DNA of 6,917 nt from CAZGXM01 sp964529795 (GCA_964529795.1 CAZGXM010000093.1:1-6917), one strand, 5' to 3'. Positions 1 to 6,010 are shown, counted from the first letter of the stretch. The notes: generated from the letters alone by a model not told the origin. Program-made: numbers and translations.

Positions 1-120
1 TCGATTGATAAAATTGAAGTAGGACAAATAAGCACTAACAGTTTCAAAATCCAGGTGGGTGCTATGGATTATGGATTTAGTATTAATGGAATATGGCAAG
101 GGAAATATCAAAGAACATGA
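1..120 (+). CDS. C-terminal fragment of an unrecognised protein (5' end outside window)
   Basis: Frame 1 is open from the first base to a TGA at 118-120 and gives 39 residues ending GIWQGKYQRT. The other two plus-strand frames meet a stop within the first 21 bases, so this is the only forward frame that could be coding. The tail mixes alternating hydrophobic and polar residues with several Gly, which would suit beta structure, but I recognise no family. It is AT-rich like the next gene, which starts 27 bases downstream behind its own GGAGG site, so the two may share a transcript. A chance open frame of this length cannot be excluded. Confidence 0.5.
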   Translation, partial: SIDKIEVGQISTNSFKIQVGAMDYGFSINGIWQGKYQRT

Positions 121-147
121 AAGTAAGAATTAAGTGGAGGATTATTT

Positions 148-765
148 ATGGGTAGAAAGGTAAATAAAGTTAGATATCGATTGGATGCTAAGGGGATCAA
201 AGAATTACCATTTGCCGAGATAAAAGCCATTTTGCGCGGCGCGGACGATATTATAATGGCTGGCGGAAGAAGTATGCTTGCTAAGATTTTAAAGGGTTCA
301 AGGGAGAAAAAGATTCTTGAATTAGAATTAGATAAAAATCCTGTTTATGGCTTTTTTGAGGATTTAACCATTGATGAAATTACAGCAAAAATAGACTGGT
401 TAATCATCAACAATTATTTAGATATTAAATACGATTATCGGCTGCCATTATTGGTATATACGGAAAAAGGTTGGGAAATTGAAAAAGACACTTATACTGA
501 TGAACTGTTAGACAAACTTCAGGGATTGCTGGAAACTGAAGATTATTCCTTTGTTTTAGATTTGAAAGATAGAAACAGGGCGATGATTTTATTATTACTT
601 GCTAAGATAAAGGCCACAGGAGATAAGCGGTTTATTCCATTGTTGAAAGCATGGGCGGCGATTGATTATAAAAAGGTGAAAGCAGTAATAAGAGAAGTAA
701 TAGATTCTTTGGAAAGACAAAAACCCTTTACCGTTATTCCGGGAGGACGCGGTAACAGCTTCTAA
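148..765 (+). CDS. RQC-minor-1-like winged-helix DNA-binding protein
   Basis: A 205-residue soluble protein starting at ATG, with GGAGG at 136-140 placed 7 bases upstream. Residues about 44-113 read like the RQC winged helix of RecQ helicases: LKGSREKKILELELDKNPVYG, a helical stretch DLTIDEITAKIDWLIINNYL, then a beta wing ending LLVYTEKGWEI. In RecQ the same order is a GSK.KK..ELG..K.STYG block, a helix pair, and LKLTEKG. No helicase motifs are present, so this is a stand-alone RQC-like DNA-binding module. It fits the family I know as RQC-minor-1, including its N-terminal ILRGADDIIMAGGR segment (28-41). Residues about 138-190 form a second, helical region (FIPLLKAW, then VKAVIREVIDSL) that resembles a HEAT-type helix pair. 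Its cellular role and DNA target are unknown. The gene is strikingly AT-rich compared with glnS downstream. Family assignment is from memory of the sequence pattern, fairly sure; function is open. Confidence 0.82.
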   Translation: MGRKVNKVRYRLDAKGIKELPFAEIKAILRGADDIIMAGGRSMLAKILKGSREKKILELELDKNPVYGFFEDLTIDEITAKIDWLIINNYLDIKYDYRLPLLVYTEKGWEIEKDTYTDELLDKLQGLLETEDYSFVLDLKDRNRAMILLLLAKIKATGDKRFIPLLKAWAAIDYKKVKAVIREVIDSLERQKPFTVIPGGRGNSF

Positions 766-791
766 CAAGATGTGGCGTCAACTGTTAAGAA

Positions 792-827
792 AGGTCAGTC
801 TACGCAGGAATATATCATAACTGACTT
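792..827 (+). other. Inverted repeat downstream of the RQC-like gene
   Basis: GTCAGT at 794-799 and ACTGAC at 820-825 are perfect complements. With a G-U and an A-U pair outside them the stem reaches 8 bp around a 20-base loop. It lies 26 bases after the stop of the RQC-like gene. No U-run follows (next bases GCTTAAAG), so it is not a standard intrinsic terminator; it could be a 3'-end processing or protective hairpin, or chance. The rest of 766-855 shows nothing else I can support. Confidence 0.25.
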
Positions 828-855
828 GCTTAAAGTGGATTAAATCAAATTTAAT

Positions 856-884
856 TTGCTTTTATTGTAACTATATGGTATGAT
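856..884 (+). promoter_or_regulatory. Sigma-A-type promoter of the cold-shock gene
   Basis: TTGCTT at 856-861 and TATGAT at 879-884 are separated by exactly 17 bases, matching TTGACA at 4 of 6 and TATAAT at 5 of 6. The surroundings are AT-rich. Transcription would begin near 891, giving a leader of about 118 nt before the cold-shock start codon. A small inverted repeat, CAAAT (846-850) and ATTTG (854-858), overlaps the -35 but is too short to call an operator. Confidence 0.7.
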
Positions 885-890
885 AGCTAC

Positions 891-1008
891 GCTAAAAAGT
901 ATTGAAAACCTGAAAACGATTTACGGCCTCTTGTCAAAAAGGTTAGGGCGAAAGAAGTTTTTATGGTATTCGGCTTTTTATCAAATCTATTTTTAGGAGG
1001 CCAAAATC
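891..1008 (+). promoter_or_regulatory. Long structured 5' leader of csp with SD-sequestering helix
   Basis: The leader contains GGCCTC at 925-930, an exact complement of GAGGCC at 997-1002, which covers most of the Shine-Dalgarno AGGAGG (995-1000). With two G-U pairs and one A-U pair the helix extends to 9 bp (925-933 with 994-1002). A second helix can form inside it: AAAAAG at 936-941 with CTTTTT at 974-979. The 5' end offers competing pairings: CTAAAAA at 892-898 is complementary to TTTTTAG at 990-996, and TAAAAAG at 893-899 to CTTTTTA at 974-980. Long leaders that regulate translation are well known for cold-shock mRNAs such as E. coli cspA, but I see no known cold-box sequence. The pairings are visible; a switching role is inference. 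Confidence 0.5.
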
Positions 1009-1206
1009 ATGACAGGTACAGTAAAGTGGTTTAATGCTGACAAGGGTTTCGGTTTTATTGAGCGTGAAGGTGGAGATGACGTATTTGTCCATTTCACGGC
1101 TATTCAGGGGGACGGATTTAAAAGACTTGAAGAAGGGCAACGGGTGGAATTTGAAGTTGTAAAGGGCAACAAGGGACCACAGGCTGTAAATGTAGTCCGG
1201 TTGTAA
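1009..1206 (+). CDS. csp: CspA-family cold-shock protein
   Basis: A 65-residue single cold-shock domain, the normal length for the family, folding as a five-stranded OB barrel that binds single-stranded RNA and DNA in the cytoplasm and keeps mRNA unstructured. The nucleic-acid-binding face is intact: VKWFN at 5-9, RNP1 KGFGFI at 12-17, RNP2 VFVHF at 25-29, and the FKRLEEGQ and GPQAVNV signatures near the C terminus. The sequence is closest in feel to Bacillus CspB/C/D; the paralogue letter cannot be set from sequence alone. The start follows a strong AGGAGG at 995-1000, 8 bases away. It has its own promoter and a terminator 27 bases after the stop. The next gene is a DEAD-box RNA helicase, a common functional partner in cold adaptation. 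Whether this copy is cold-induced or constitutive is not shown by the coding sequence. Confidence 0.97.
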   Translation: MTGTVKWFNADKGFGFIEREGGDDVFVHFTAIQGDGFKRLEEGQRVEFEVVKGNKGPQAVNVVRL

Positions 1207-1233
1207 GTTAATTGCCAATAGGTGATTAAATGC

Positions 1234-1273
1234 AAGGGGATTATTCCGGCTAAGAGGGAATAATGCTCTTTTT
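1234..1273 (+). terminator. Intrinsic terminator after csp, possibly leaky
   Basis: ATTATTCC (1240-1247) pairs with GGAATAAT (1257-1264) around a 9-base loop. After a G-G mismatch (1239/1265) the stem continues as AAGGG (1234-1238) with CTCTT (1266-1270, one G-U), and the U-run is T1269-T1273. The inner stem is mostly A-U, the outer part has a mismatch and the U-run is short, so partial read-through into the helicase gene is plausible. Confidence 0.75.
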
Positions 1274-1320
1274 ATTTGGAAATTTTAAAAGAAAACACAT
1301 AATAAAGGAGACAAATAGCT

Positions 1321-2775
1321 TTGGTTACATTTAAAGAATTAGGACTTGAACAGGCGGTCATTCGGGCCGTCGGTAATATGGGGTTTGAAGAGACAACACC
1401 AATTCAGGAACAGACAATTCCGGTTGCACTGCAGGGAAAAGATTTAATCGGACAAGCGCAGACGGGGACCGGCAAGACAGCAGCTTACGGAATTCCTCTC
1501 ATTGAGAGATTGGTTACAGACCGGCAGCAAATCCAAGGGCTGGTTTTGACACCTACACGGGAACTGGCGGCCCAGGTTGCAGAGGAATTAAATAAGATTG
1601 GTCAATTTAAAGGGATACGTTCCTTGCCAATTTACGGGGGCCAGGACATTAACCGTCAAATCAAGGCGCTGAAGAGAAGGCCGCATATCATTGTCGCAAC
1701 TCCTGGCCGTCTCATGGACCACATGCGGAGAAAAACAATCCGGCCTCATTCAGTTGAAATGGTAGTCCTGGATGAAGCGGATGAAATGCTGAATATGGGT
1801 TTTATTGAGGATATAGAGGTGATATTGCAGGAGGTCCCAAAGGAAAGGCAAACACTGCTGTTTTCGGCGACCATGCCAAAACCTGTCCAATCTCTTGCGC
1901 AAAGGTTTATGATTAAACCCAAGCTATTTGCGGTTAGGGCGAAGGAAATCACTGTTCCCAACACCGAACAGCAGTATATAGAAGTACCTGAAAAACAAAA
2001 GTTTGATGTCTTATGCCGTTTGTTGGATATCCAGTCACCGGAATTGGCAATTGTATTTGGAAGGACGAAACGCAGAGTGGACGAATTGTGCGAAGCATTA
2101 AACAAACGCGGGTACGGAGCTGAAGGGATTCACGGCGATTTAAATCAGGGGAAGCGGGATAGTGTCCTGGGAAGGTTTAAAGAAGGTGTAATAGAAATTT
2201 TGGTTGCCACAGATGTTGCGGCCAGGGGTTTGGACATCAGCGGGGTGACACATGTGTACAATTTCGATATACCGCAGGACCCGGAAAGCTATGTCCACCG
2301 AATAGGACGTACAGGTCGAGCGGGTAATAAGGGGTTGGCAATTACCCTTGTTACTCCGCGTGAGATGGGCCACTTGAGGATAATTGAAAGTATTACGAAG
2401 CGGAAAATGGAGCGCAAACCTGTCCCCACTGTCACAGAAGCTATGGAAGGCCAGCAGCGTCTCGTCATTGAAAAGCTGCTGGAAGCAGCGGAGCGGGGAG
2501 AGTTTCAAGCCTATAAAGCGATGGCAGGGGAGTTGCTTGCGGAATATGACTCTGTGACGCTTGTTGCCGCTGCGTTAAAGATGCTAACCAAAGAACCGGA
2601 CCAGACACCCGTAAAGTTAACCGAAGGGCCGCCGTTAAGGGTGAAAAAAGAAAAGAGGGGTACTAAAAATCAGGTATTGAAAGGTATCAAGGGTAAAAAT
2701 AGAAAGGGCAATAGCAGAAGAACAAGTTTCAAGGGAAATAACAAAAAAAGCAGGGCAGCTTTTGCCGCCTACTAA
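1321..2775 (+). CDS. cshA: DEAD-box ATP-dependent RNA helicase, CshA-like
   Basis: A 484-residue cytoplasmic RNA helicase that would unwind short RNA duplexes using ATP, in mRNA turnover, ribosome assembly and cold growth. All core motifs are present: Q motif (F22, TTPIQ 25-29), Walker A AQTGTGKT 46-53, PTRELA 78-83, TPGR 127-130, DEAD 151-154, SAT 182-184, ATDVAARGLD 296-305 and HRIGRTGR 326-333. Residues about 373-440 (QQRLVIEKLL, EYDSVTLVAAALKMLTKE) match the C-terminal dimerisation region of CshA, not the RRM-like domain of DbpA. The last 43 residues are a basic RNA-binding tail with 16 Lys/Arg. The start is TTG with AAAGGAG at 1304-1310, 10 bases upstream; no ATG lies close enough to compete, and starting later would cut the Q motif. 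No convincing promoter sits between the csp terminator and this start, so read-through from csp is likely. DeaD/CsdA is the main alternative name. Confidence 0.93.
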   Translation: MVTFKELGLEQAVIRAVGNMGFEETTPIQEQTIPVALQGKDLIGQAQTGTGKTAAYGIPLIERLVTDRQQIQGLVLTPTRELAAQVAEELNKIGQFKGIRSLPIYGGQDINRQIKALKRRPHIIVATPGRLMDHMRRKTIRPHSVEMVVLDEADEMLNMGFIEDIEVILQEVPKERQTLLFSATMPKPVQSLAQRFMIKPKLFAVRAKEITVPNTEQQYIEVPEKQKFDVLCRLLDIQSPELAIVFGRTKRRVDELCEALNKRGYGAEGIHGDLNQGKRDSVLGRFKEGVIEILVATDVAARGLDISGVTHVYNFDIPQDPESYVHRIGRTGRAGNKGLAITLVTPREMGHLRIIESITKRKMERKPVPTVTEAMEGQQRLVIEKLLEAAERGEFQAYKAMAGELLAEYDSVTLVAAALKMLTKEPDQTPVKLTEGPPLRVKKEKRGTKNQVLKGIKGKNRKGNSRRTSFKGNNKKSRAAFAAY

Positions 2776-2842
2776 TCCTTATTAAAAAAACCAATAAATA
2801 TTTGCTGTTTAGGGCGTCACCGGGAAACGTATCATAGTAACA

Positions 2843-2878
2843 AAAAACAGAATAGTTTTTGGCTTTTTTTCAAAAAGC
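2843..2878 (+). other. Tandem AT-rich hairpins after cshA; possible weak terminator
   Basis: AAAAAC (2843-2848) can pair with GTTTTT (2855-2860) around AGAATA, followed within 3 bases by seven T (2864-2870). This has the layout of a weak intrinsic terminator with an almost pure A-U stem. Immediately after, GCTTTTT (2862-2868) pairs with AAAAAGC (2872-2878) over a 3-base loop. TTTTTG at 2856-2861 can instead pair with CAAAAA at 2871-2876, so the hairpins compete. In the 199-base gap between cshA and the reductase gene I found no clear promoter. Confidence 0.35.
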
Positions 2879-2898
2879 ACCCCCTGTATTATCAAAAT

Positions 2899-2933
2899 AA
2901 AGGTTTTTCTCTGATTGCGGAGAACCTTTTTTT
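2899..2933 (+). terminator. Intrinsic terminator of cshA
   Basis: AAAGGTT (2899-2905) pairs with AACCTTT (2923-2929). Further pairs from the T/C-rich 5' arm to GGAG (2919-2922) bring the stem to about 11 bp with wobbles, and the U-run is T2927-T2933. Outside it, ATCAAAA (2891-2897) mirrors TTTTGAT (2930-2936), so the element has an A-run on one side and a T-run on the other and could act in both directions. Confidence 0.75.
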
Positions 2934-2977
2934 GATGAGGAAACTTTTTTTCTTGGGATTTAACGGAGGTGTGATTG

Positions 2978-3925
2978 ATGAAAGAAATACGTAACATATC
3001 ATTAATAGGGCTCGGAGCCATTGGCGCCGCTTATGCCGGCAGGCTGTATGAGATGGACCCCGGTTGTATTAAAGTTATTGCTGACAAAGGACGTTCCCGG
3101 CGTTACCTGGAGCAGGGTATTTCTGTAAACGGTGTGCGCTATGATTTCAGGTATGTGGAACCGGGGGAAGATACCGTTCCGGCGGATTTGGTGCTCATTG
3201 CGGTAAAATATCATCATTTGCAGCAAGCTGTCCAGGATGTTAAAAATCATGTAGGGCCGGACACAATTATCCTCTCGCTGCTGAACGGTATTGCCAGTGA
3301 AGAAATCGTCGGCGGCGAATTTGGTATGGATAAAATGCTCTATTCGGTATGTGTCGGCATTGATGCAGTGAGGGCAGGAACCAGTATTCATTTCTCTGAT
3401 ATCGGGAAAGTCTTTTTCGGGGAAAAAGTGAATAATACATATTCACCCAAGGTGCAGGCAGTTAAAAATCTCTTTGACAGGGCGAATATTCCGTACGTGA
3501 TACCGGAAGATATGCTGAGGACCCTCTGGTGGAAGTTCATGGTTAATGTGGGGGTAAACCAGGCATCCGCTGTACTCAAAGCGCCTTATGGGGTTTTTCA
3601 TAAATTGAAGGAAGCGAATGACTTGATGGAGGCTGCAATGAGGGAAGTTATTTCTTTATCTCAAAAGACAGGTGTTAATCTGGATGAAGCAGACATCATT
3701 GAATTTAAAAAAGTTTTACAGACCCTGTCCCCCAAGGGCAAAACGTCCATGCTGCAAGATATAGAAGCAGGGCGGAAAACGGAAGTAGAAATGTTTGCCG
3801 GTACTGTCAGTGAACTTGGCCGTAAATTGCAAGTGGAAACCCCGGTTAACGATATTTTCTATAAAATGATACGCACAATGGAACAGATGTCAGTATCCCG
3901 TGGATGCAATCCGGCACATGATTAA
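2978..3925 (+). CDS. panE: Ketopantoate reductase family protein (2-dehydropantoate 2-reductase, PanE/ApbA type)
   Basis: A 315-residue cytoplasmic NAD(P)H-dependent reductase. In the pantothenate pathway PanE reduces 2-dehydropantoate to pantoate. The Rossmann nucleotide loop GLGAIG is at 11-16. Likely active-site residues by comparison with E. coli PanE are N103 in SLLNG, K186 in LWWKFMVN, N194 in VGVNQ, S257 in SMLQDIEAGRKTE, and E269, the family's catalytic acid. The length is close to the family's usual 290-315. I chose ATG 2978 over the TTG at 2975: GGAGG at 2965-2969 is 8 bases from the ATG but only 5 from the TTG. No panB, panC or panD is nearby and the gene is bracketed by terminators, so it appears to be a single-gene unit. 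Firmicutes often carry several paralogues of this family acting on other 2-oxo or branched substrates, so the family is certain but the pantoate role is only probable. Confidence 0.88.
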   Translation: MKEIRNISLIGLGAIGAAYAGRLYEMDPGCIKVIADKGRSRRYLEQGISVNGVRYDFRYVEPGEDTVPADLVLIAVKYHHLQQAVQDVKNHVGPDTIILSLLNGIASEEIVGGEFGMDKMLYSVCVGIDAVRAGTSIHFSDIGKVFFGEKVNNTYSPKVQAVKNLFDRANIPYVIPEDMLRTLWWKFMVNVGVNQASAVLKAPYGVFHKLKEANDLMEAAMREVISLSQKTGVNLDEADIIEFKKVLQTLSPKGKTSMLQDIEAGRKTEVEMFAGTVSELGRKLQVETPVNDIFYKMIRTMEQMSVSRGCNPAHD

Positions 3926-3971
3926 GGACAGGCGCAGCTAAATTCTGAAAAGCTATCCATCTCTTGGCTCC

Positions 3972-3995
3972 CGGGCCCGGGGGCCCGTATTTTTT
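3972..3995 (+). terminator. GC-rich intrinsic terminator of the reductase gene
   Basis: CGGGCC (3972-3977) pairs with GGCCCG (3982-3987) around a 4-base loop, followed by TATTTTTT (3988-3995). The stem is entirely G-C, so this should be a strong stop. It overlaps a perfect 12-base palindrome, CCCGGGCCCGGG at 3970-3981, which offers an alternative fold. It begins 46 bases after the reductase stop codon and separates that gene from glnS. Confidence 0.85.
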
Positions 3996-4029
3996 GCCAT
4001 CACAAAAGCCGGTAAAAGTGTTTATTTTA

Positions 4030-4127
4030 ACTGCTTTGCAGTGCCAAAGAAATTACATAGCCGGAAGGATTTCCGGGCATCATATGGAAATATGAACTAG
4101 TCAGCTGGGTTCTTCTAAAAATTTTTA
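4030..4127 (+). other. Cluster of short perfect hairpins upstream of glnS
   Basis: Within the 251-base gap before glnS three perfect small hairpins follow one another: ACTGC/GCAGT (4030-4042, 3-base loop), CCGGAA/TTCCGG (4061-4076, loop GGAT) and TCATAT/ATATGA (4080-4095, GNRA-type loop GGAA). A 12-base AT palindrome follows at 4116-4127. There is no T-box consensus and no U-run after them. A TAAAAT at 4138-4143 could be a -10 for glnS, but no -35 at proper spacing is visible. If transcription starts before 4030 these hairpins would form a structured leader; otherwise they are only intergenic repeats. Confidence 0.35.
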
Positions 4128-4176
4128 CCAAAAGCGATAAAATGAATTTGCTGTGGCTAAAGGGGGCAAAAGCTGA

Positions 4177-5928
4177 ATGAAGACGAATGCTGGAGAATGC
4201 AACAGGCTTAAAGATGAAAAAGTTGAAGGGGAGGATGGTGCTGCCGGCAGTAAAGCAGCGCCCGCCAACTTCATTGAGCACATCATTAATGAGGACCTCA
4301 AGACAGGTAAAAATAATAGCCGGGTGCGTACCAGATTCCCTCCCGAGCCAAACGGTTACCTGCATATCGGGCATGCAAAATCCATCTGCCTGAATTTTGG
4401 CGTGGCCGAGCAGTACGGTGGTCTTTGCAACCTGCGTTTTGACGACACCAATCCCACCAAGGAGGATGCAGAATACGTGGAGTCCATCAAAGCCGACGTG
4501 CGCTGGCTGGGCTTTGATTGGGATGACCGCATGTATTATGCCTCGGACTACTTTGAGCAACTGTATCAGTATGCAGTGCAGCTCATTAAAGACGGAAAGG
4601 CCTATGTTTGTGATTTGACTGCCGATCAAATCAGGGAATACCGCGGTACTCTTACCGAACCCGGTAAGGACAGTCCCTACCGCAGCCGAACGGTTGCGGA
4701 AAACCTGGATTTGTTTAAGCGGATGCGGGCCGGTGAATTTCCCGATGGTTCCCGGGTGCTGCGGGCAAAAATCGATATGGCTTCGCCCAATCTCAATATG
4801 CGGGACCCGGTACTGTACCGCATTCAGCGGGCGGCACATCACCGGACAGGGGACAAGTGGTGTATTTACCCGATGTATGATTACGCCCACCCCATTTCCG
4901 ATGCTTTGGAAGGGATCACACATTCCCTTTGTACATTGGAATTTGAAGACCACAGGCCTTTGTATAACTGGGTAGTGGCAAACGTAAATACCGGCAGTCA
5001 GCCCCGGCAAATTGAATTTGCCCGGTTAAATCTCAGCCACACTGTCATGAGCAAGCGTAAATTGAGACAGCTGGTTGAAGAAGGCTATGTGGACGGTTGG
5101 GATGACCCGCGGATGCCCACCATTTCCGGTTTGAGAAGGCGCGGTTACACACCGGAGGCCATTCGTGACTTCTGCGACCGTATTGGCGTTGCCAAAGCGA
5201 ACAGCATCGTGGATATCGCCTTGCTGGAACACTGTGCCCGGGAGGACTTGAATGCCCGGGCGCCCAGGGTAATGGCAGTTCTAAATCCCTTGAAAGTGGT
5301 GATAGAGAATTATCCTGAGGGGCAGGTAGAAGAGTTGGCGGCGGAAAACAATCCCGAGAAACCGGAAATGGGTTCCCGTAGCGTGCCTTTTTCCCGGGAA
5401 ATTTATATTGAGCGGGATGACTTCCGCGAAGACCCGCCGAAGAAATTTTTCCGCCTGGCTCCCGGCCGGGAAGTACGGCTGAAACACGCCTATATCATTA
5501 AGTGTGAGGGAGTAGTCAAGGATGAAAATAGCGGGGAAATAGTGGAGCTGCGCTGCACCTATGACCCGCGCACCAGGAGCGGTTCCGATACCAGCGGCAA
5601 GAAAGTCAAAGGGACGCTGCACTGGGTTTCCGTCAGACATGCCCACAGTGCGGAAGTGCGTTTATACGAGCACCTGTTTGCCAAGGAAAACCCGGAAGAA
5701 GTGGCGGGAGATTTTAAAGAAAATTTAAATCCCAATTCCCTAGAAAAGTTAACCAACTGCATGGTTGAACCCGGCCTGGCCGGTGCAGCACCGGGAGAGC
5801 GGTACCAGTTCTTGAGAAAAGGCTATTTTTGCGTCGACCCGGACTCCTCTGAGGAAAAGCTGGTGTTTAACCGGATTGTTTCCTTAAAGGATACATGGGC
5901 CAAGATACAGAAAGCACAGAAAAAGTAG
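4177..5928 (+). CDS. glnS: Glutaminyl-tRNA synthetase (EC 6.1.1.18)
   Basis: A 583-residue class I aminoacyl-tRNA synthetase that joins glutamine to tRNA-Gln with ATP in the cytoplasm. The Rossmann catalytic domain has the HIGH signature in PPEPNGYLHIGH (55-66), the substrate-site block RFDDTNP (87-93), the WCIYPMYD..H block (228-238) and the KMSKS-type loop VMSKRKL (290-296). From about residue 365 on come the two beta-barrel anticodon-binding domains, including LHWVSVRHAHSAEVRLYEHLF-like residues. GlnRS rather than GluRS is supported by GYLHIGHAKSI, by ISDALEGITHSL at 240-251, and by the beta-barrel C terminus. ATG 4177 is the only reasonable start, with AGGGGG at 4161-4166. It leaves about 18 more charged, Ala/Gly-rich N-terminal residues than E. 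coli GlnRS. Terminators on both sides make it a single-gene unit. Many Firmicutes lack glnS and make Gln-tRNA through GatCAB, so its presence is a lineage marker. Confidence 0.97.
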   Translation: MKTNAGECNRLKDEKVEGEDGAAGSKAAPANFIEHIINEDLKTGKNNSRVRTRFPPEPNGYLHIGHAKSICLNFGVAEQYGGLCNLRFDDTNPTKEDAEYVESIKADVRWLGFDWDDRMYYASDYFEQLYQYAVQLIKDGKAYVCDLTADQIREYRGTLTEPGKDSPYRSRTVAENLDLFKRMRAGEFPDGSRVLRAKIDMASPNLNMRDPVLYRIQRAAHHRTGDKWCIYPMYDYAHPISDALEGITHSLCTLEFEDHRPLYNWVVANVNTGSQPRQIEFARLNLSHTVMSKRKLRQLVEEGYVDGWDDPRMPTISGLRRRGYTPEAIRDFCDRIGVAKANSIVDIALLEHCAREDLNARAPRVMAVLNPLKVVIENYPEGQVEELAAENNPEKPEMGSRSVPFSREIYIERDDFREDPPKKFFRLAPGREVRLKHAYIIKCEGVVKDENSGEIVELRCTYDPRTRSGSDTSGKKVKGTLHWVSVRHAHSAEVRLYEHLFAKENPEEVAGDFKENLNPNSLEKLTNCMVEPGLAGAAPGERYQFLRKGYFCVDPDSSEEKLVFNRIVSLKDTWAKIQKAQKK

Positions 5929-5945
5929 TTAACAAACTGTTGGAC

Positions 5946-5984
5946 CAGGGGAAGCCTGATGTATGATTGGGCCTCCTGTTTTTT
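5946..5984 (+). terminator. Intrinsic terminator of glnS
   Basis: CAGGGG (5946-5951) and, after an AA bulge, GCCT (5954-5957) pair with GGGC (5969-5972) and CTCCTG (5973-5978, one G-U), a stem of about 10 bp around an 11-base loop. Six T follow directly (5979-5984). It starts 17 bases after the glnS stop. On the opposite strand no T-run follows, so it serves mainly glnS, not the convergent membrane-protein gene. Confidence 0.75.
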
Positions 5985-6010
5985 AATGCTAATTCCACAA
6001 GCGCTGGTGT

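Noticed and set aside
64..77. Tandem 7-base repeat ATGGATT twice
   Set aside because: Too short to mean anything and inside a probable coding fragment.
961..1218. 85-codon minus-strand open frame over csp
   Set aside because: It is the reverse complement of the well-supported cold-shock gene, with no ribosome site.
1276..1303. TTGGAA / CATAAT as a promoter for cshA, spacer 16
   Set aside because: The predicted transcript start near 1310 would leave out the Shine-Dalgarno at 1304-1310, so it could not give a translatable message.
2809..3021. 70-codon minus-strand open frame across the cshA-reductase gap
   Set aside because: It runs through the hairpins and terminator and overlaps the reductase start; its Lys/Phe-rich product comes from poly-A/T runs.
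3990..4176. T-box riboswitch in front of glnS
   Set aside because: No T-box consensus resembling GGGTGGNACC, no specifier-loop layout, and no terminator between the hairpins and the start codon.
4027..5010. Long open frame of 327 codons on the minus strand
   Set aside because: It lies mostly opposite glnS, which has full synthetase motifs; the minus-strand product has no recognisable domain and no ribosome site.
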